This document shows, piece by piece, positions 24,287 through 35,537 of a DNA stretch of 64,000 nucleotides. Each line of letters begins with the position of its first letter. Positions within the stretch are counted from its first letter, which is position 1. The DNA lies in the NCBI GenBank assembly GCA_029237695.1, contig CM055278.1:70795188-70859187 (forward strand), given 5' to 3'. The translations under genes were made by a program, and so were the position numbers. The DNA comes from Conchocele bisecta. Lineage: Eukaryota; Mollusca; Bivalvia; Lucinida; Thyasiridae. Below the pieces are notes generated by a model that searched no databases, was not told the origin of the DNA, and worked only from the letters and a program-made list of their open reading frames with translations.

Positions 24287-24490
24287 AGTTACCCCATCGA
24301 AAACGGCGTACAATTCGTGAAATCAAGCGTGCTATTCATTATATCCGGTGGTGTTCCGAAACACATTGTGTTCCATTTCACATTGATTGACGATACACTA
24401 GCCCGACTAGGTTTATTCCGTAAATACTGTTCCAAATACTTTGTATTTCCTATCCATCACCCAAAAATAAATGTAAATGCTTTGATTTAA
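24287..24490 (+). CDS. Weak exon candidate running into a SINE
   Basis: A tgtgttttccag acceptor-like site is followed by an open frame of 67 codons (SYPIENGVQFVKSSVLF...), whose last part lies within the minus-strand SINE at about 24465-24655. The product is not recognisable. The overlap with a SINE argues against a conserved terminal exon. Confidence 0.12.
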   Translation, partial: SYPIENGVQFVKSSVLFIISGGVPKHIVFHFTLIDDTLARLGLFRKYCSKYFVFPIHHPKINVNALI

Positions 24491-24655
24491 CGACGGCGCT
24501 GGCTCGATAACCTTGCATGTCGGGACCGAATATTTAAGTCCCCATCTGATAGGACTAGGCTAGCACAAAGTTGTCTTGCCCAAGGACACACCGAATCGAC
24601 CATTCGCTGTGGTAGAGGCGGGAATCCGACGCTCTACCTACTGAGCTAATCCGGC
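24465..24655 (-). mobile_element. tRNA-derived SINE, copy S2
   Basis: On the minus strand the head reads GGATTAGCTCAGTAGGTAGA, a clear tRNA A-box half, followed by gcgtcggattcccgcctc. The body has cagatggggacttaaatatt and the tail cgagccagcgccgtcgttaaa then aagcatttacat. Body and tail are shared with S1 at 11965-12290, while the head is different. Confidence 0.8.
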
Positions 24656-24810
24656 CACCTCCACCACCCAAAGACACTTATCTTTAGTATATACATGTAT
24701 ATTCTTAAATTATTAAAGAAATGGTGTTTCAAAATATGTATAGAGTATATAGCAATTTACGGAATAAGTATAATTAATTCCCTTGAATGTTGTTATATGG
24801 GGTTACGACG

Positions 24811-25155
24811 TGATAATTCCAGCACAAAAATATTTACAAAATTCCCTAACATTTGATTGGCCCGTAGCAAGTCTCTGTCCAAAATTATATCCCAGTAAAC
24901 TCCCACGCCAAACTATTCTTAAGAAAACGGAAAATAAACAGGAAAATAAACACATTTTCTTGATGAATTTATTTCAAATGCTGGAATTATAAGGAATGAA
25001 TGGCCTTTTTGTTGAATTTATCGGGGATATAAACTTGGAAAAGTTGCAGGAATACTGGACGAAGGCCAGCGGCCTCCGGCCTTCGTCCAGTATTCCCGCG
25101 ACTTTTCCAAGTTTATAACCCCATAAATTCAACAAAAGGCCATTAATTCCTTATA
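24811..25155. mobile_element. Palindromic MITE family H, copy 1
   Basis: It begins ataattccagcacaaaaata. Its right part is a fold-back with arms of about 65 bp (ggaatgaatggcctttttgttgaatt...tccagtattcc) around gaaggccagcggcctccggccttc. A copy at 50206-50522 shares the whole length. Confidence 0.8.
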
Positions 25156-25309
25156 ATACGCCCCAGATAAGGTGCATATTGGTGTGTTTTATGCACTTAT
25201 TTTAGCTGAATACGCATTGACTTTCAAAAGTGGGAGTACCAAGTACTCACAACAATTGGAAAATACTCGTTGATTTTCAGACTGAGGAGTGAAAATGTTG
25301 TAAATAAAT

Positions 25310-25480
25310 TTGAAAAGCTAGCTTAGGAAATCTCAACTCTACGGATGTGTTTAACTATTTCATTTTGTCTTTTATATTTTCTGTATCTGGTAGGCCTGAT
25401 ACAGAAAATATAAAAGACAGATGAAATAATAAAACATATTCGTAGAGCTGAGATTTTCTAAGCTACGAAAAGCAAACATG
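25310..25480. repeat. Fold-back element, arms about 55 bp
   Basis: The arm gaaatctcaactctacg...cttttatattttctgtatc (to 25388) is matched by the complement gatacagaaaatataaaag...gctgagattttctaagct. A short aggcc loop lies at the centre. Confidence 0.8.
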
Positions 25481-26030
25481 GTTTAAACATGGTTTGATTT
25501 TTGCAGCTCAAGTAAACAAATTTATTAACTTTGGTTCGTTTTTTGATCATTTATTTCCGATTTGATAACATAAATATTCAGTAATCCATTTGTATAAATA
25601 AAATACGCCTTGAATTTGTAATGAATGGGTATAATACTCTTTAGGCACAAAGCTTATTTGGAGCTCTGATGATGTAAGCCTCTGATTCATTAGCACACAT
25701 CAGAATCATAAATGGGTAAATTAATTTCTGTTTTCTGAAGCACTTCATTGACTGAATGTGAACGGTGTATGTGTTGGTCAAACTGTGGCCCGGGCGGCTG
25801 GTCTGGGGTATAATTAGCTGCATGTTTTCAGCTTTATAGGCAACAGGTTGCATTATATCGCTACACCACAGTCAACGGTATTAATTTGCGTAAAAGCATA
25901 TACATTTCGCGCACTAAAATATAGAGAAAACCTGCCGGATGTTGACGTTCATACCTCACTATATCACTATTGAGAGAAAATTCTACAATATGAGACAAAA
26001 ATATTATCACAAACACATCTAATAAAGTGT
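25481..26030. other. No recognisable feature
   Basis: AT-rich sequence with one 70-codon minus frame that shows no family signal. Confidence 0.5.
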
Positions 26031-27046
26031 GTATTACCTTGAATTACTTAGTTAATTCCCCTTGGTTAAGGTTTTTAGTCAACCTTGGTTAGGTTTTTAC
26101 TCAAGTTTGTACATGGAATACTATTGTGCATACAGACACCATACTTGGACAACCTTTTCTCATAGTGATGTACATCAATAACCACTGATCTATATTTGAC
26201 CTTGACCTACATTTCCTCTTGAATTACTTAGTTAATTCTCTTTGGTTAAGGTTTTTAGTCAAGCTTGTAGATGTAATACTCCTGGCCCTGCACCAACCAT
26301 ACTTGGACAACTTCATCTCCTAGTGATGTACATCAACAACCCCTGACCTATATTTAACCTTCACCTACATTTAACCTTGAATTACTTAGTTAATTCCCCT
26401 TGGTTAAGGTTTTTAGTCAACCTTGGTTAAGGTCTTTAGTCAAGCTTGTAGATGGAATACTATTGTGCATACAGACACCATACTTGGATAACTTTTTCTC
26501 ATAGGGATGTACATCAATAACCCCTGACCTATATTTTACCTTCACCTACATTTAACCTTGAATTACTTTCTTATTTCCCCTTTGTTAAGGTTTGTACTCA
26601 AACTTGGTTAATGTTTATAGTCAAGCTTGTATATGGAATACTCCTGGGCCTACAGCAACCATACTTGGACAACTTCATCTCCTAGTGATGTACATCAATT
26701 ATCCCTGACCTATATTTTACCTTGACCTACTTTTATCCTTGGATTACTTAGTTATTTCCCCTTGGTTAAGGTTTTTAGTCAAGCTTGTAGATGGAATACT
26801 ATTGTGCATACAGATACCATACTTGGATAACTTTTTTTCATAGGGATGTACATCAATAACCCCTGACCTATATCTGACATTGACCTACATTTAACCTTGA
26901 ATTACTTACTTAATTTCCCTTCGTTAAGGTTTTTAGTCAACCTTGGTTAAGGTTTTTATGCAGGCCGCAGCCACCTTGTTTGTCAAGCTATGTGTACATC
27001 GACAACCCTCGTAGTCGAGCTATGCTGTTCTCCTACAGCTCTTGTT
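26030..27046 (+). mobile_element. Family B satellite array, 5'-truncated, with intact 3' end
   Basis: There are six units of about 158-181 bp with starts near 26041, 26221, 26379, 26560, 26741 and 26899. Each has gaattacttagttaattcc, ttggttaaggtttttagtca, ccatacttggacaact and gtgatgtacatcaa. Length varies by duplication of the ccttggttaaggtttttagt piece. The 3' end runs gcaggccgcagccaccttgt...cgtagtcgagctatgctgtt...ctacagctCTTG|TT. The 5' cap seen at 37250 is missing. Confidence 0.85.
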
Positions 27047-27406
27047 ATAACTTCCGTTTCTTTACAGGGAACACCTTGATATTTCATACGTGCAATAGCA
27101 TTCATCTGATGATCCTCTATTGTGCTACAGCAAATCCATGACCCCCCACCCTTTCCCCTAGGTCAAGGTCACAAATTTAGCACATTTATACATGCATTCC
27201 TCATGTGAATAGCTATCATGCTGTAGACAATCACCAAATTAGTGCGTTCATAAACTTAACGTTGGGTTCAATTTTGTATAACTTCTGTTTTCAGGGAGTG
27301 CATTGATATTTCATACATGCATTTATCTTAATATGCTATATCATGCTATAGCAAATCCACTACCCACCGTCCACCACTGACACCAATGTCAAGATCAGTT
27401 ATTTTT

Positions 27407-28337
27407 ATGCCACCGGTCTCGAAGAGCCGGGTGGCATATTGTTTTTTATGCCACCGGTCTCGAAGAGCCGGGTGGCATATTGTTTTTGGACCGTCCGTCT
27501 GTCCGTCTGTCCGTCTTGCCGTCCGTCTGTCCGCGCTGACGGTACTATACTTATGTGGCTAGCCCCACAGGGTTATGGACTTAGTAAAGGATAGGGTTGG
27601 TTACAATTAGTCACCTAAAAATCCGTTTATGTGGCTAAAAATCCTTTTATGTGGCTAATATTTAACATGTGATAAGCCACATAAGTATAGTACCGTAAGA
27701 ACGTCCGTCTGTCCTTCTGTCCGTCTGTCTGTCCGTCCGTCACACTTTTCGGTTAACCACTTTGTCAGTTTCTCAAACTGGCCATAGCATCTACATAAGT
27801 TGCTTAATCGCTTCAATACTTCAACACTTCATTCATTGGTATGTGTACCACACCTGCCTTTTCATAATTTATATGACCTTCGCCTGTTCACCTTCACCAG
27901 GTTACTTAAATGACTTAACAATTTTGGTTAACCAGTTCGTCACAGTTTCTCAAAATGCCCATATCATCTACATAAGTTGCTTAATCGCTTCAATACTTCA
28001 ACACTTCATTCATTGGTATGTGTGCCACACCTGCCTTTTCATAATTTATATGACCTTCGCCTTTTCACCTTCACCAGGTTACTTAAATGACTTAACAATT
28101 TTGGTTAACCAGTTCGTCACAGTTTCTCAAACTGGCCATATCATCTACATAAGTTGCTTAATCGCTTCAATACTTCAACACTTCATTCATTGGTATGTGT
28201 GCCACACCTGCCTTTTCATAATTGATATGACCTTCGCCTTTTGACCTTCACCAGGTTACTTAAATGACTTAACCACTTTGTCACAGTTTCTCAAATATGC
28301 TGCAGGTGGCATCCGCGTTCGACAGACGCAGTTCTTG
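27407..28337 (+). mobile_element. Family A hairpin-capped element with duplicated cap and 177-bp core
   Basis: The cap ATGCCACCGGTCTCGAAGAG...GGTGGCATATTG occurs twice, 41 bp apart (27407 and 27448). CCGTCCGTCTGTCCG repeats follow, then a nested small MITE (27539-27696). The tandem core has units starting ggttaacc at 27751, 27926 and 28103. The 3' hairpin ggtggcatccgcgttcgaca ends at CTTG|TT. The 160-codon frame 27762-28244 stays open because 177 bp is 59 codons. It is an array reading and not a gene. Confidence 0.85.
27539..27696. mobile_element. 158-bp MITE with 22-bp perfect inverted ends
   Basis: ACGGTACTATACTTATGTGG at the left is matched exactly by CCACATAAGTATAGTACCGT at the right, with CT/AG continuing the arms inward. 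It is inserted in the CCGTCCGTCTG microsatellite of a family A element. The duplication could be TA, if the ends are read as CTATACTTATG, but this is not certain. Confidence 0.8.
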
Positions 28338-28839
28338 TTTTGTTCTAAATTAAAGTTATTTATCAGCATCCATATTTTTATTTACAGGGAATGATATTTC
28401 ATACATACATTTGTCTGATTAGTGCGTTCATAAACTTTACGTTGGGGTAAATGTCTTATTACTTCTGTTTCTTTTCTTGGAACACCTTTATAGTTCATGC
28501 ATGCATTCATCCGATGACCCTCTATCATGTTGTAACAACTTCACAGCCCAGCACCCACTCATTGCCCCAAGGTCAAGGTCACACACTTAGTGCTTTCATA
28601 CACTTAACGTTGGGGTAAATTTCATATAATATCTTTTTTTTTACAGGAAGCACCTTGATATTTCATACATGTTCATCTGATGATATTCTATCATGCGATA
28701 ACAAATCCACCGCACACCCCTTAACCCAAGGTCAAGTTATATACTATTCATGTTTTTTATACAACTGTGCCAAGTTTGAGTAAAGGCTGCCAACAGGCAA
28801 GCTTCGTTGTCTTCTGACAACTCTTGTTCATTGATGTTA

Positions 28840-28955
28840 TGGCGGACAGTGCAGATCCTGATCAGACTGTGCGGATGCACAGGCTGATCTGGATCTCACT
28901 GGTCACAAAACCCATAAACCCCATTTCTCCAGTTACAGCCACATATTATTCCGCA
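28840..28955. repeat. Palindromic family P copy
   Basis: Arms CAGTGCAGATCCTGATCAGA and its complement surround gcggatgcaca, followed by the ggtcacaaaacccataa tail seen at 890-930. Another degraded copy lies at 29695-29775. Confidence 0.75.
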
Positions 28956-28985
28956 ACAGGCACAGGTAAATACCATAATGGCCCA

Positions 28986-29367
28986 CAGGGCTCCAGATAA
29001 GGAATTAGTAATTGAGTATTGTCATTCCATCATTTCTGAAGCAATTGGGTAGTGTAAAACTTTAATTGTGTAAAATAGAATCACACAACTGTTTACACAT
29101 CAGCAGACCGCACTCATTGAATAGTTTGCTTCTAAATGAAAACACATCTTGGTATTTCAGTAGAATCTAATGAAATACCAAGATATGTTTTCATGGAAAA
29201 ATAAGAAAATATGCTATATTCGTGGTCTGTTTATTGTTTTCTGTAGCATGATAAAGATACCACAAATTTTTCATTGCTTTTTGATACTCACTACTTCTGA
29301 TTTCAATTGGGTTTTTGGCTCTTTTAATTGGGTATTTACGCAAATACGCACCTTATCTGGAGCCCTG
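28986..29367. mobile_element. hAT-like MITE (CAGGGCTCCAGATAAG), copy 1
   Basis: The 16-bp ends are perfect complements: CAGGGCTCCAGATAAG and CTTATCTGGAGCCCTG. GGCCCA is repeated on both sides (28980-28985, 29368-29373). The centre is a fold-back of the tcttggtatttcattagaat type. The length is 382 bp. Confidence 0.9.
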
Positions 29368-29373
29368 GGCCCA

Positions 29374-30004
29374 GTACATGAGGTTTAGCGTTTTACCACG
29401 ATTCCGTCTTTCGCTGATATTGAAAATAAATTTTTGTTTTCTGTAGTTGATGCCGTAATTGCAAAACATTCAGAACACATGCAAAGGTAAATTTGCATAC
29501 ATGTGCTTTGTAAAAAGGTTTGTCAAAGTTTGATATACTTTACAGAAAATAATGCAGTTCTGGGTAATCAATTTTTTAAAGTTAGCCTCTGTGACTGGAG
29601 AAGTGGTTTATTATGGTATTTATTGCAAGTATTGTTCCCAGCTTTCCTAGCACACTCTTACCACCTGGTAATGATCTACCTATACTGTTTACTGACTGAA
29701 AGGCGAATAGTGCAGCCTCTGATCAGACTGCACAGACTGAGCTGGGTCTTCACTCGTCACAGGCACTCTAGTGACAGTCACCTTTGCGACAAGACAGGCA
29801 ATCACACACGTTGACCTGTATGCCAGTTTATCAGTGAGGTTATCGGTGAGGGTTTGATAACCGACAACTTTTAAGGTTTATAATTCTAACACAAACTGAT
29901 AAAGTTGTCTTCTTGAAATAGTTGGCACACATTAACCAATTACATGCGGAATACACCTTTACGGGTATGAATTTTTTTAAATATTTTATTTTTATTTTTG
30001 TTAT
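29374..30004. other. Non-coding, with a degraded family P copy
   Basis: The 103-codon frame 29503-29814 covers the P fragment at 29695-29775 and is not supported as a gene. Confidence 0.5.
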
Positions 30005-30012
30005 TTCTTGAT

Positions 30013-30086
30013 GAAAGTATATGTTGTGACCACTCATTTGAACTGTCTCGATGAGACGGTTCAAATGGTGGTCGCAACATACTTCT
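30013..30086. repeat. Fold-back family F1 copy
   Basis: The sequence gaaagtatatgttgtgacca...tttgaactgtctcgatgaga folds on cggttcaaatggtggtcgca...catacttc. Related copies lie at 41952-42035, 50946-51021 and, in half form, 51186-51233. Confidence 0.85.
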
Positions 30087-30765
30087 GAGTGCATAGAAGG
30101 AAAATATTTAGGATTCTGTATCATACTACCCCTGTTATATGTTGCTATATAGCTTCTATTGGGGCTACCCATTCAGAATACAATTTATTGACACGCATCT
30201 AATCCCCACTTACACCTGTCCCATCCCATATCGACCACGCATGCGCGCACGGGAGACTTCCTCTTTGCTTCGGACGGCTTATGTGGAGGTAACCTTTTTG
30301 TTGCACCAATTCGTTTGCCTGTTTTGAAATTATTTCGAGTTTTCACTTAGTGCATGCGACCACTTCGCGGTGTTCCTATTATAGGACGTTCCGATTTTCG
30401 ACAAAATTTATTTTTATTTTTTGTTTCAATTTTGTTTCGTTCGGTATTTTGAACCGGTTTTCTGCCTCGCATTCACTATGGGCAAGGGGACACCTAAGCC
30501 CAGTTCGGGTCAGAAAAATTTGTGATTCTCATGAGATAATTTGTTTCCGTTGTTGTCAGAGACAAAACGGTTGCTCTAAGAAGAAACCGTGCTTGTCTCA
30601 GCCCTATGGGGCCCCAAATGTCGAGGCGCTGACCATTAGGTCCTATCAGGGTAAGTATCAGTCAGTGCTCGGCAAGATTCAGAAACTAAAGACTGTCTGA
30701 GTCTACGCCAAGTCCGAGTCCGAATAGTGGCAGGTTGTCTCTTATGATTGAGGCATCCAACGTCG

Positions 30766-30970
30766 CTAGTTCTGCTCTGGGTGGTCCGCTACCCACTGAG
30801 CAAGGACACCGGACACCGGACACTAGTTCTGCTCTGGGTTATTCGCTAACCACTGAGCAAGAACACCGGACACCAGACACCGACCAGACACCGGACACCG
30901 GACACTAGTTCTGCTCTGGGTTATTCGCTAATCACTGAGCAAGAACACCGGACACCGGACAAGGCAGGTA
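30766..30970. repeat. Irregular tandem repeat in the 5' part of the DIRS-like element
   Basis: CTAGTTCTGCTCTGGG starts at 30766, 30823 and 30905, each followed by ccactgagcaag and a variable number of acaccgg pieces. Unit lengths are 57 and 82 bp. Confidence 0.85.
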
Positions 30971-31138
30971 GCATCAAGGGGATAAGCGATGTGGGAATAG
31001 TACACGCCAATCCAATCCAGGAAACACAGACGACATTCTAGGTTGTGTCTAAGGCATGATCATAGACGTCGTCATAGGCATGGCAGACATAGATCACGGT
31101 CATGATCAGATGATAGGTCATCATCGAGGGACCAGACT

Positions 31139-31903
31139 ATGGTCTTGTTATCCTCCATTTCTAAGATGATGGAGAATTTCAAAAGGCAAAATGCACCAGG
31201 CATGTCAGAGGAACGGGGCAATGTTAACGATCCTCCGATGACATCAGGTGGGGAAGACGGGATGCACACTTTAAGTCATATAGTGATAGAGGACTCAGGA
31301 CTAGACTCAGCAGCTAATGTAGCTGTGGAGGACAGTGCCCCTTCTTATCCGGAGGCAGTAGCTTCGGTATACCAGTATCTGCCTCAGGATATTTGTCCTG
31401 TTCAACCTGCACCGGTGCCGAGGGCTAAGTCTCTGTGGGAAGCAGACTAGGTTACTGCTCCCAAGGGGATGCCTAGACTGCCTCAGTCCCCCACAGTAGG
31501 AGCTCTGTTAGAGGACTTGAACAGGGCACAGGGATTTGACCCCAAAAAGGTTGGGTTTCTTATGTCCAAGACTTTTCTGGCACATCAAGGGCTCAAGTAT
31601 TATGTTCTGCATACAAAAACTTGGCTCCTGAAGTATTCGGCCTTGGACAAGGATGCTCAGAGGATGGGAGTATCCAAGGCTTCGTTCCCTAAGGCACCAG
31701 ACGCACTGTTGGAGTGCTTGGATATGCGAGTGAGGTCTTTTATATCCAGGTCTTCTCACACGGACTTGTTTTGGGCAAGGCCAGAGCGACCATTGAGGTG
31801 GGTGACGAAAGAGCATTGGAGTCAATGTTTCAGTAGTCAGTCAGAGTTACGAAGCATGTCATGGCTACGGCTCCGACTATGTCGGCAGACATCGTTTTGT
31901 TGA
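31139..31903 (+). pseudogene. Gag-like region of the DIRS-like element
   Basis: Two consecutive open pieces (31139-31450 and 31469-31903) are separated by a stop. The second includes LLEDLNRAQGFDPKKVGF and a Trp/Leu-rich segment, which I cannot match to a named domain. The assignment rests on position, in the same strand and immediately upstream of the reverse transcriptase. Confidence 0.55.
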
Positions 31904-32226
31904 GGAGGGACGCCACGTTAGCAACGTCGTCCATTCTTCCGAGACAGGGAAGGGATCTCCTTCGGGAAGCACCCCCTCAGGCCATGAATCTGTTTGGCAA
32001 CAGATGTTCTCAGGTGGCTGCTGCTGACGTTGCAGTAAGACAGAGTCAGCAGTTAGCTATACTATTCCGTGGCCTCTTTAGCCAAGCAGTTCGCTTCTAG
32101 AAGCACAATTAGGGCAGGAAAGGGGGACATAAGCAGGCAGCTTCAGCCTCCCCTTCTCATAATCCAGCGAGTAAGGTAACGGGTAGCTTTAAGCAACCCA
32201 TAACACATATACCACCCCAACAGGAT

Positions 32227-32900
32227 GTGGCTCCCAGAGGTGGCGCTACACGCATCAGAGATTGGCAATCTCCGGGCTTCTACAGCAGGCTGTTTGTTGT
32301 ACCAAGACGAAACGGCAAGCTGCGCCCATTATTAGATCTGTCTATGTTGAATCTATTCATCCAAACAGATCATTGCAGGATGGAGACTGCTCGATCAATA
32401 CGACGGACTATAAGAGTCAATGATTGGGCCATCTCCATCGACCCACAGGACAGTTATCTTCATATACCGATGTGCCCTGCATCCAGAAAGTTTCTATGCT
32501 TTCAGTAGGAAGGCAGGGTATAGCAGTTTTGTGTACCCTTCCGAATAGCCACGGCTCCTAGGGTGTTCACAAAACTAATACATGTAGAGGTAATCGTGGC
32601 AGAGGCCAGGCCGAGAGGTATTGCATACTTCAATACCTGGACGACTGGCTCCTGCATGATCAGTCCAGAGACACACTGCTACTCAATCTGCGTGTGTTCT
32701 GGGATCTGATCACGTGGTTGGGACTCATGCCGAACATAGAGAAGACTCAGGACACCTGCTACATGAGTTTCCTTACCAAGCTGGGGATAGTCAGGATACC
32801 CTTGGACATAGTGGACAGGATGTTGAAAGTGGTCTTCAAAGCATGGATCCACTTCAACTACCAGCCAGGGAGCTATTTTCGCTTCTAGGGGTCTTGAACT
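32227..32900 (+). pseudogene. Reverse transcriptase remnant of the DIRS-like element
   Basis: The conserved RT fingers are readable: GFYSRLFVVPRRNGKLRPLL, then METARSIRRT, WAISIDPQDSYLHIP and SRKFLCF. A TAG stop follows at 32506. The catalytic YLDDW box is at about 32634-32648 in another frame, and LGLMPNIEKTQ follows. SRLFVVP-KxNGKLRP and DWxxSID-x-x-D-x-YLH are characteristic of DIRS-type reverse transcriptases. Confidence 0.85.
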
Positions 32901-33400
32901 CAGCGGCAGATATGCGGTGTATAGGTCGTCTACATTACAAGCTCTGCAGTTATATTTGCTCTTCCACTGGAGACCGCACTATCACCCACTGGACAGGTTG
33001 ATACCGCTGTTGACAGGTTGATACCGCTGTTGAGAGACTTCAAGCGTCATCCCAGACGCTGGGCTCAGATGATATGGTATCTTCAGGCGTATCAATGTCA
33101 ATTCTCGATCCGGAGTTGGTGTTGACCACAGACGCCTCCAACTCTGGTTTTGGGAGCTCACCTAGAACCCCTGGGACTGGTGTTCTCGGAGATATAGTCG
33201 GAGGAGTGGGCTGGGTGCCACATCAATATGCTCGAGCTGAGGGCGGTGACTTTGTCTCTAGCAAAAGCATTCCCCCAGGTCAGGGGGAAATCTGTTCAGA
33301 TAGCCACGGACAACACCACTGTAGTGGCATGCCTGAACAGAACAGGTGGAACTAGGTCCGTGAGCCTCTGTTTGGAGACCAGGGAATTACTGATCTAGTG
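32875..33400 (+). pseudogene. RNase H region of the DIRS-like element
   Basis: LLGVLNSAADMRCIGRLHYK is the segment following the RT thumb. LTTDASNSGFG holds the first catalytic aspartate region, and ATDNTTVVACLNRTGGTRS in a second frame holds the later one. A frameshift separates the two. It is clearly decayed. Confidence 0.75.
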
Positions 33401-33789
33401 TCACCAGAACGGCATAGTACCGTAGGCGAGGCACATCGCGGGGAAGTCCCAATGTACTGCGGGGGGGTGTTCACCAGTTCTTACCAAGTGGTCACTGTCG
33501 AAGACGGTGGCCAACGCCATAATCAACAGGTTGCACCGCCCCTGGTTGGATCTGTTTGTGACCAGGATGAACAATCAGTTCCCAATGTATGTATCTCCAG
33601 TACTGGACGCAGGTGCATGGGTGCATGTCCGTGGGCGCATGTCCGTGTCATGGAAATGAGTGGACGTGTACGCATTTCTACAATTCGTCCTACTGACACA
33701 GGTGTTACAGAAAATTCGGGTCACACTAGTGGCGCCGTGCTGGCCAACGACAAGTTGGTTCTCCACCATACTGGAACGTCTAGTGGACC

Positions 33790-34850
33790 ATCCGGTGGTC
33801 ATTCCAGTGTCTCCCAAGCTTCTGTCACAGCATGCATGGTAAACACTTCATGCGAATCCGCTCATTCTGAATCTTCACGCCTGGAGGATATCAGGAAGGG
33901 AATCAGAAAAGACAAACTTTCGCAGCAGTCATTGCACAGGCAAAGTCCTTCTGCTACAGCATGCTACGACGCAAATGGAGGGTCTGTGTTAATTGGTGTA
34001 AGCTAAGGCAAATTAATCCAGTCAGTCCAGCTGTAGGCGAAATGGGCGATTTCCTTTGTATTTGGTCAATGACAGGAAATCGTCAGCGTCGACTATTAAG
34101 GGATACATGCCGGCATTGGCCAGCTGTTTCAAGTTCAGTCAGTGCCGACATGTAACATAGGTTCTGACCCCAGTTTATCGGCGATGATTTCATTCTTCAC
34201 TAGGGAAAGACCAGTAGCTAGAATAGTTAACCCTAAATGGAATCTTAACAGTGGTTCTATGGGCTTTAACCAAAAGCTCAGTATGAGCCCATGTCACAGC
34301 TTCCCTCTTTGATTGATTAGTCAAGACAGTGTTACTCCTCGCTTTTGCTTCGGCGAAAAGGTGGCGGGAATTACAAGGCCTGTCCATGGACGACCAGAAT
34401 CTGGTTTTTATAATGATTCCGTTACTCTTGTTGCGAAGCTGGTTTCCTTGCTAAAACTCAGGTCCCAGGTAAGCATTCCCGACCGTTCGTGATCCCAGAC
34501 CTGTCCAAATCGGGTCAGTTTATCTGTGACGGAAAACACGCTATGCCCATGCAGGGTTACTAAACCAATGAGAGGTAGGCGCTAGAGACTTTTTATTCCA
34601 TGAGTGGGTAATCAGGATCTATCCAAAGCGTCAGTTTCCAGATGGATATCTCTCGCAATACGCAGAGCATATCGATCCACTTCGGTTAAGGCGCTCAGAA
34701 AGTTATAAGTCAAAGCCCATGAGGTCAGAGCAGTATCTACCTCCTCGGCTTTCCTCAATGGAGTGCTCCTGGATAAGATAATGGAAGCGGCATCCTGGAA
34801 GTCTCATTCCACTTTTCTCAGTTTTACATACATACACTGACGACGCAAAG
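33790..34850 (+). pseudogene. Tyrosine recombinase remnant of the DIRS-like element
   Basis: At 34326-34391 a frame reads TVLLLAFASAKRWRELQGLS, the region that holds the first catalytic arginine. HEVR, the His-x-x-Arg box, is encoded at 34718-34729, followed by EAASWKSHSTF and a tyrosine near 34832. These are the expected catalytic landmarks in the expected order. Stops and frame changes interrupt it, for example the stop just before HEVR. Confidence 0.8.
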
Positions 34851-35230
34851 CTCAGATATTTACACATTAGGTCTCCTAGTCGCGGCTGGCAGGGTTGTCG
34901 CTGGTGGACAACATTATGTGTAAAAGGCTCACTTTTGAGCCTGTTGTTATTCTGGGCCAGTGGATCCAGTCCAGGATAACACATTGGTAGTATATTCACA
35001 TTGGCAGTACAAAATGATCTAGTTTTCAGCTAGTTCGAGTTATGTGTCTGGAAAGTTTTCTAAATTGTTTTCTTGATTGCACATGACTAGTTAATGCCAG
35101 TCTGGATACATATTTTACTATAATGTGTACAGTTGTGAGTTGTTACCAATGATTGTGAGGTCCGGAGAGGGTACCGGTGAGTTCACTGTGCTCCGGTGCA
35201 CTAACAGTACCATTTATCATGACACTTGAA

Positions 35231-35537
35231 AACAGACATAATCATTCATCCAGGGTCATGAAACTATGTATTGTAATTATTGATAGTATGTGGTTGTCAA
35301 TATGCATATGGGTAATTGATGTTAGCATTACTATTTGTGAGTGATGTGCGTTAGAACTATATCTTAAGCTTATTATCCCCTTGTTGATAGACAAGAGGGG
35401 ATATAGGTGTTAGTCCATGTATGTACGTACGATATGTACGTTAGTAACACCGTTAGTTTTTCATAACTGATGAACTGCTTCATCAATTATTATAATATTT
35501 GGCCACCATATGTGTCGAGGGATGGTGCATTGTTTTG
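35231..35537. other. Non-coding, with a family F cap at about 35372-35430
   Basis: TTATTATCCCCTTGTTGATA and its partner caagaggggatataggtgtt form a hairpin, followed by a gtacgtacg microsatellite. The same cap occurs at about 37160-37205. It appears to be the 5' end of another capped family (F) without a visible array. Confidence 0.55.

Larger units (their letters stand above)
27047..28770. repeat. Tandem array (ataacttctgttt...ggtcaaggtcac type), split by a family A element
   Basis: Units of roughly 150-170 bp carry gttcataaacttaacgttgg, ttgatatttcatacatgcat and caaggtcac at 27047-27400 and again at about 28360-28760. The 27407-28337 block interrupts them. The same kind of unit recurs at 59930-60240 and, more diverged, as the 168-bp unit of 57040-59510. 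Confidence 0.7.
30440..35230 (+). mobile_element. DIRS-like tyrosine-recombinase retrotransposon, decayed (limits approximate)
   Basis: The order is gag-like region, reverse transcriptase, RNase H, then tyrosine recombinase, all on the plus strand. This is the DIRS arrangement, in which a recombinase replaces the DDE integrase. Several stops and frameshifts break every reading frame, so it cannot make its proteins. The left side includes a Cys-rich stretch (about 30530-30600) and a tandem stretch at 30766-30970. I could not identify the split or inverted terminal repeats, so both limits are estimates. It has nothing to do with the neighbouring gene beyond position. Confidence 0.8.

Noticed and set aside
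30350..30700. 116-codon frame with a Cys-rich stretch as an independent gene
   Set aside because: Position and strand fit the 5' part of the DIRS-like element; no separate start, splice or family signal.
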